DNA of 9,535 bases. Origin: Desulfovibrio sp. Lineage in GTDB: Bacteria > Desulfobacterota > Desulfovibrionia > Desulfovibrionales > Desulfovibrionaceae. The number at the start of each line of letters is the position of its first letter. The stretch's first letter is position 1. The notes below the pieces were generated by a model. That model worked only from the letters and a program-made list of their open reading frames with translations, did no database searches and was not told the DNA's origin. Shown here one piece after another: positions 5,768 through 9,535 of the stretch. The stretch is taken from positions 1 to 9,535 of the forward strand of contig VSMX01000033.1 in the NCBI GenBank assembly GCA_009773975.1, read 5' to 3'. Made by a program: the position numbers and the translations under genes.

Positions 5768-7087
5768 ATGCGCGCGGGCACATTTCATATAATTACCTTT
5801 GGTTGCCAGATGAATGTCCACGATTCCCAATGGCTGACCGCGGCTTTGGAAAAACAGGGCTACTCCCGGACAGCCATGGAAGAGGCCCAGCTTGTGATTA
5901 TCAACACCTGCTCGGTCAGGCAAAAACCGGAAGAAAAGGTGCGCAGCGCACTTGGCCGCATAAAGACCGCAACCTGCGGCAGCAGGGATGTTTGCGTGGC
6001 AATTTGCGGCTGTGTGGCGCAGCAGCTCGGTAAAAAGCTTTTCGAATATTCCCCCCAGGTGCGCCTGGTCGCGGGCACGGACGGCATTGCGGCCATGCCG
6101 CAAACGCTGCTGGAGCTTCTGGAAGCGCCGGCCAAAAAGCTGGTCCTGCTTGACTTTGCTCCTGCATACGTGGAGAGGCCGCAATTGGAGATAGGCGGCG
6201 CGTCGGCCTTTGTCGCCATCATGCAGGGCTGCGACAATTTTTGCGCATATTGCATTGTGCCTTTTACGCGGGGGCGGCAAAAATCCCGCCAGGAACATGA
6301 AATCCTGGAAGAATGCGGGCGCAGGCTGGCCCGGGGGGCCAGGGAGATCACCCTGCTCGGGCAAAATGTCAATGCCTGGGGCAAGGATAACGGCCAGGGT
6401 TCATTTGCCGGGCTGCTGCGCAAAATAGCGGCTCTGCCGGGGCTTGAGCGCCTTCACTACATAACGCCGCATCCCAAAGACATGACCGCAGAAGACGCGC
6501 GTGTCTTTGGCGAGCTTCCCGTGCTTTGCCCAAGACTGCATCTGCCGCTCCAGTCCGGCTCGGACAAGGTTCTGGCAGCCATGCGACGCAGGTATTCGAG
6601 CCGCGAATATCTCGATCTTGTGGAAACGCTGAAAAATGCCAGGCCGGATATTGCGCTTTCCACGGACATCATTGTCGGTTTTCCCGGTGAGAGCGAAGCG
6701 GATTTCCTGGCCACTCTTGAGCTTTTGCGGAAATGTTCCTTTGTCAGCAGTTTTTCATTCTGCTATTCGGACAGGCCCGGGGCCAGGGCCGCGCTTTTTC
6801 CGCACAAGATCCCGCCAGCCCTCCAGCAGGATCGCCTTTTGCGTTTCCAGGCCATGCAGGAAGAAATTACGGAGAAATGGCTTGCCGGCAGGGTGGGGCA
6901 GAAAGCCCTGGTTTTGCTGGAAGGGAAAAGCCCGAGGCAGGCGGACGGCCAGGAATCCTGGCAGGGCAGGGATGAATATGGAGCCATTGTGCATGTGCCC
7001 GTTAACGAAGCCTTTGCCGGCCAAATGATTGCCTGCCGGATTGAGGCTGCCAGGCGCCACAGTCTTGTGGGCAGGCAGGAGGGCTGA
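5768..7087 (+). CDS. miaB: tRNA-2-methylthio-N6-dimethylallyladenosine synthase MiaB, 439 residues
   Basis: This radical-SAM methylthiotransferase adds the 2-methylthio group to i6A37 of tRNAs reading codons that begin with U. The N-terminal UPF0004 domain has the three cysteines of the auxiliary iron-sulfur cluster: Cys13 in TFGCQMN, Cys48 in INTCSV and Cys82 in CGCVAQ. The radical-SAM motif CDNFCAYC gives Cys155, Cys159 and Cys162. PFTRGRQKSR (165-174), LLGQNVNAWG (196-205) and PLQSGSDKVL (260-269) are typical of MiaB rather than RimO or MtaB. A C-terminal TRAM domain (about 372-434) would bind tRNA. The ATG at 5768 begins the family-like sequence, though no strong Shine-Dalgarno is seen. 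A TTG at 5762 or 5699 is possible but less likely. Length is slightly short for the family (about 440-475). Confidence 0.95.
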   Translation: MRAGTFHIITFGCQMNVHDSQWLTAALEKQGYSRTAMEEAQLVIINTCSVRQKPEEKVRSALGRIKTATCGSRDVCVAICGCVAQQLGKKLFEYSPQVRLVAGTDGIAAMPQTLLELLEAPAKKLVLLDFAPAYVERPQLEIGGASAFVAIMQGCDNFCAYCIVPFTRGRQKSRQEHEILEECGRRLARGAREITLLGQNVNAWGKDNGQGSFAGLLRKIAALPGLERLHYITPHPKDMTAEDARVFGELPVLCPRLHLPLQSGSDKVLAAMRRRYSSREYLDLVETLKNARPDIALSTDIIVGFPGESEADFLATLELLRKCSFVSSFSFCYSDRPGARAALFPHKIPPALQQDRLLRFQAMQEEITEKWLAGRVGQKALVLLEGKSPRQADGQESWQGRDEYGAIVHVPVNEAFAGQMIACRIEAARRHSLVGRQEG

Positions 7088-7158
7088 ACCGGGGATTGGC
7101 TGACCTAAACCTTTTCCCTCCAGGGCCGATATGTGCGGCATAACGGATGGGGAAAGCC

Positions 7159-7560
7159 ATGTTGGATTACCGCCGCTTCAAGGAAATCAACGACTTGTTT
7201 GCATCAGGCCAGGGCGAGAAAGCGCGCCACCTGCTCATGGAAATGCAGTCCCGTTGCATAGCCCTGAGAGATGAAATGAGTATGTTGAGGATCCGGTTGC
7301 AAAGCATCGAAGATGCTCTTTATCTTTCGGAAAATTTGTATGAGGATGGAGGCTACTACTGGTTGAAAACCAGCGGTGTCCGCCAGGGGCCATTTTGCCC
7401 GAGGTGTTATCAGGCGGAAGGCGGCCTGATCCGCCTGGAGAAGCATAAACAGGGGCTTGAATGTCCCTATTGCTACTCGATTTATCGTAATCTTCCCAAA
7501 ATGGCGCCTCCTGCGCCGGAAAAACAGGCCAGGATACTGCAATTCGCAAGGCAGATGTAG
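7159..7560 (+). CDS. Small zinc-ribbon protein with N-terminal coiled coil, 133 residues
   Basis: The N-terminal half (residues 5-60) is helical with heptad-like spacing of Leu, Met and Ile, suggesting a coiled coil. A short aromatic stretch (GGYYWLK, 64-70) leads into a zinc ribbon with two CxxC knuckles, Cys80/Cys83 (FCPRC) and Cys102/Cys105 (CPYC). Similar proteins occur as uncharacterised single genes in many bacteria. The ribbon could bind nucleic acid or protein, but no function can be assigned. The ATG at 7159 is chosen because GGGGA ends 5 bases upstream. An ATG at 7147 would add four residues but has no ribosome site. It follows miaB by 71 bases without a visible terminator or promoter, so co-transcription is likely. 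It ends directly at the palindrome array. Confidence 0.8.
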   Translation: MLDYRRFKEINDLFASGQGEKARHLLMEMQSRCIALRDEMSMLRIRLQSIEDALYLSENLYEDGGYYWLKTSGVRQGPFCPRCYQAEGGLIRLEKHKQGLECPYCYSIYRNLPKMAPPAPEKQARILQFARQM

Positions 7561-7691
7561 TGTCGCGTCAAGCGACAACAGTCGCAATCCCTAAAGGGAT
7601 TGCGCGCCGCCAAAGGCGGCATGGGCAAGGCAGCGACCCGAAGGGCGGTCGCAGGCCGTTTCTGTCAGCCGGCTTCGCTGGCATACAGAAA
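7561..7691. repeat. Array of five consecutive palindromes
   Basis: Starting at the first base after the zinc-ribbon stop codon, five hairpins follow each other with little spacing. They are: 6 bp with a 5-base loop (7561-7577); 9 bp with a 4-base loop (7583-7604); 6 bp with a 3-base loop (7606-7620); 6 bp with an 8-base loop (7633-7652); and a 7-bp outer stem plus inner GC stem closing on a TTC loop (7659-7691). Nearly every base is in a potential stem. The region is not convincingly coding in any frame. It looks like an intergenic palindromic (REP/BIME-like) element and may be one copy of a dispersed family, which the window alone cannot show. It may also stabilise the 3' end of the miaB-unit transcript. 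Confidence 0.6.
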
Positions 7692-7699
7692 TCGACAGC

Positions 7700-7719
7700 A
7701 ACGTAAAAGCACGTTTTTT
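7700..7719 (+). terminator. Weak terminator-like hairpin
   Basis: A 5-bp stem AACGT/ACGTT (7700-7704 with 7711-7715) with a 6-base loop is followed directly by T residues (7715-7719). It comes after the palindrome array and could end transcripts of the miaB unit. The stem is short and AT-containing, so I give it modest weight. One strand overlaps a sequence able to pair with 7737-7744. Confidence 0.3.
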
Positions 7720-7731
7720 GCCTTGCGATCT

Positions 7732-7759
7732 TCAGGCTTTTACGACAGTAAAAGCCTGA
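7732..7759. repeat. Perfect 12-bp inverted repeat upstream of the receiver-TPR gene
   Basis: TCAGGCTTTTAC (7732-7743) and its exact complement (7748-7759) enclose the loop GACA. The structure ends 25 bases before the ATG at 7785. No T run follows on the + strand, and on the minus strand it is followed by AGATCGC, so it is not a canonical terminator. It could be an operator for a dimeric repressor, a leader hairpin, or the last unit of the palindrome array. Confidence 0.6.
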
Positions 7760-7784
7760 CATCCCAGTAGCATAACGGGTTTGC

Positions 7785-9179
7785 ATGCAGGAAAAGGAAA
7801 AACTCCCTCAGGTTTTGCTTCTTGGCGAAAGCGAAACGGCCATTGCCCTGGATCGCCGCGCCCTCAGGGATGCGGGATACGGCGATATCAGGGTAATGAG
7901 CAGTGGGCTGGATGCCTGCCGCCGCCTGGCCGGCATTGGGGGAGATCCTTACAAACCTGACTTGGTTGTCTGTACCAGCAGATTGGCTGACATGGATGGC
8001 GATCAGTTCTGCGCCATTGTTCGCCAGCATCCAAGGCTTTTGGCGTTGCCGATTCTTATTGTGCTGCCAAATGAAAACGAAGCCGCCCAGCTGAAGGCCC
8101 TTGGCTGCGGCGCCAGCGCCCTGCTCGGACGTCCGTATTCCATAGAGGACCTGCGTCGCATCCTGGGCGGCCTTCTGGCTGGCAGGGCGGCCATGGAAAA
8201 TTTGCGCAAGGCGGCGGATCAGACCGATACGGCCGCTTTTGATGCCGCTCTTGCTTCATACGGCCTGCTTCTGCGCCCGAGCAGACAGCCCGAGGATTAT
8301 TTCAGGGCCGGAATGCGTTTTTTGGAAGAAAACCGCTATAATTACGCGATCAGCGCTTTTCAGCGGGCTCTGGAAAATGTGCGCATAAAAGGAGAAGCCG
8401 AACTGGGCATTGCCGCGGCCTACAAGGGCAAGGGCGACATGGCCCGCTACCACGCCTGGCTGGCCAGGGCTGCCGAAACCTTTATCCAGGCCAGGCGCTG
8501 GCATCATGCCCGTTCTGCCTTTGCCAGGCTGCTGCAGGATAATTCGGAAGCCAAAAATCCGTTTTTGAGCGAGGCCAGCCGGCAAATCCGCCGCCATGAA
8601 TACAACGAGGCCGCCAAAACCCTGGCCGAAGGCTGCGCACTTATCCCGTCCCTGAAAGCGGGGCAGGCCTGTGCCAAAGTCTGTCTGGGCGCGGATGATG
8701 CCGCGGCCATGTTCAAGGCCCTGCAAGACGAGCTTGCGAGCCATGGCAATGGAGAGTTTCTGGCCGGGGAAATAAGGCAGAGCATTATCAGGCTTGGCAA
8801 GGAGCGCCAGGAAAGAATGCGCCAGGCGGCGGATGAAAGACAGGTGCAGCTTGCGCGAAACATTTCCGCTGCCAGGGTTACGGAAAACGCCTCAAATGCC
8901 AAAAGCCAGCCTGCCGGACAGCAAGGCGCCAATCCGGGCCTTCTGCCTGAGGATGAAACCCGCGCTTCATCTGGCGGCCATTCCGTAATCTCCGAAGTTG
9001 AAACGTCCCCGGAAACCCTGGAAGCCAAGCCAAATGAGGACGGCAAGCCCGTTCTCGCGCCTCTCACCCGGCCGGAAGCCACAAGCGATCTTTTTTCCGG
9101 CAAGCCCAGGATCAATGAATTCCTTTCCGTCATCAAGCTGACCTGGAAACTGGCCAGAAGACAGAAAAAGCAAAAATAG
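7785..9179 (+). CDS. Degenerate receiver domain fused to TPR-like helices, 464 residues
   Basis: Residues 8-130 have the fold pattern of a CheY-like receiver: VLLLGESE at the first strand, PDLVVCTSRLADMDG (58-72), LPILIVLP (88-95) and LLGRPYS (113-119). The key residues are altered. The phospho-acceptor Asp is Thr64, the conserved Lys is Arg116, the Thr/Ser switch is Pro95, and the acidic pair is Gly14-Glu15. Phosphorylation in the usual way is therefore unlikely. Residues about 169-345 form helical repeats, the clearest being a TPR at 169-197. A charged helix (336-360), a disordered Ser/Pro/Glu-rich linker (365-440) and a basic C-terminal tail ending RRQKKQK follow. It is probably a cytoplasmic protein-interaction or scaffold protein. 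No DNA-binding or catalytic output domain is seen. The ATG has only a weak ribosome site (GGG, about 8 bases upstream). Its stop lies nine bases from the convergent glucokinase stop. Confidence 0.85.
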   Translation: MQEKEKLPQVLLLGESETAIALDRRALRDAGYGDIRVMSSGLDACRRLAGIGGDPYKPDLVVCTSRLADMDGDQFCAIVRQHPRLLALPILIVLPNENEAAQLKALGCGASALLGRPYSIEDLRRILGGLLAGRAAMENLRKAADQTDTAAFDAALASYGLLLRPSRQPEDYFRAGMRFLEENRYNYAISAFQRALENVRIKGEAELGIAAAYKGKGDMARYHAWLARAAETFIQARRWHHARSAFARLLQDNSEAKNPFLSEASRQIRRHEYNEAAKTLAEGCALIPSLKAGQACAKVCLGADDAAAMFKALQDELASHGNGEFLAGEIRQSIIRLGKERQERMRQAADERQVQLARNISAARVTENASNAKSQPAGQQGANPGLLPEDETRASSGGHSVISEVETSPETLEAKPNEDGKPVLAPLTRPEATSDLFSGKPRINEFLSVIKLTWKLARRQKKQK

Positions 9180-9188
9180 CGCCGTCCA

Positions 9189-9535
9189 TCAGTCCTGAAT
9201 TGCGATTTGCCTGGCCAGCCACGCCCCGCCCCACAAGCCGCTGTCCTTGTCTTCAATCAGCTTTACGGGCATTTTTTGCAGATAATCTTCTGGCGCGTTG
9301 TAAAGTTCCGCCATAAAAAAGGGACTGGCCACAGTCAGGGGATTTTGGGCTGCAATGCCGCCTGCGATCCACAGCCCGCCGTTGCACAGGGTGGCCAGCA
9401 TCCAGTTGCGGCAGGCCCGGGCATAAAAGCGCGAATACCATTCCAGCGTTGGAGTCGGGCTTTGCAGGGCTTTTTCGCCCACTTCCCTTGCCGTAATTTT
9501 TTCACCTGTCAGATACTCGTGCAAAATTTCCAGTC
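9189..9535 (-). CDS. glk: Glucokinase, C-terminal 114 residues (gene runs off the right edge)
   Basis: The visible part matches the C-terminal domain of the Glk family of ATP-dependent glucokinases, which phosphorylate glucose to glucose-6-phosphate in the cytoplasm. Clear marks are the glycine-rich GGLWIAGGIAAQ, where other Glk proteins have a similar GG-[IVL]-x-[IVLA]-GGI-x-P stretch, followed by SPFFMAELY, the YLQKMPVKLI segment and the terminal GLWGGAWLARQ (GLLGAA in relatives). The usual proline after GGI is replaced (GGIAAQN). The true start and the N-terminal ATP- and sugar-binding motifs lie outside the window. It converges on the receiver-TPR gene with nine bases between stop codons and no visible terminator in the gap, so the two transcripts probably overlap at their 3' ends. 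Confidence 0.85.
   Translation of the reverse strand, partial: LEILHEYLTGEKITAREVGEKALQSPTPTLEWYSRFYARACRNWMLATLCNGGLWIAGGIAAQNPLTVASPFFMAELYNAPEDYLQKMPVKLIEDKDSGLWGGAWLARQIAIQD

Noticed and set aside
7568..7786. A 72-codon open frame on the minus strand across the palindrome array.
   Set aside because: It is made of hairpin sequence, starts with no clear ribosome site, and its composition does not resemble a protein. The open frame is probably an accident of GC-rich repeats.

Overview
The window looks like chromosomal DNA of a Gram-negative anaerobe. My best guess is a delta-proteobacterium of the Desulfovibrio type. This rests on general protein resemblance, moderate GC with frequent AGG arginine codons, and the gene mix (MiaB, E. 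coli-like GdhA, DUF3179, zinc-ribbon protein, receiver-TPR protein). It is an inference, not a match. No rRNA, tRNA, insertion sequence, phage gene or CRISPR array is visible.

Left part (1-5264). A rho-independent terminator (27-70) closes a gene that lies left of the window. A predicted promoter at 207-235 then drives a 42-residue lipoprotein (264-392, + strand). Everything from 420 to 5199 is read on the minus strand. From a strong promoter at 5236-5264 come an RmlD-type reductase (4312-5199), a secreted DUF3179 protein (3117-4325, TTG start inside the reductase gene) and glutamate dehydrogenase gdhA (1732-3081). A 278-base intergenic stretch (1454-1731) follows. It holds a terminator-like hairpin and three more hairpins. 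After it comes a second unit: an HD-domain phosphohydrolase (851-1453) whose stop codon overlaps the start of a UmuD-like S24 protease (420-854). No UmuC gene follows UmuD.

Right part (5270-9535). A divergent promoter (5270-5298) drives a + strand series: a 124-residue protein of uncertain family (5324-5698), miaB (5768-7087) and a small zinc-ribbon protein (7159-7560). The 224 bases after it (7561-7784) are almost entirely made of consecutive palindromes, ending in a 12-bp perfect stem. A 464-residue protein follows (7785-9179), with a degenerate receiver domain and TPR-like helices. The last gene, on the minus strand and cut by the window edge, is the C-terminal part of a glucokinase (9189-9535).

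Most genes are housekeeping: nitrogen assimilation, tRNA modification, sugar phosphorylation. The stretches most worth a second look are the palindrome array at 7561-7760, the coupled HD phosphohydrolase/UmuD pair with its structured leader, the receiver domain lacking its phospho-acceptor aspartate, and the DUF3179 protein between a sugar reductase and gdhA. I see no clear evidence of a wholly new defence or mobile system.
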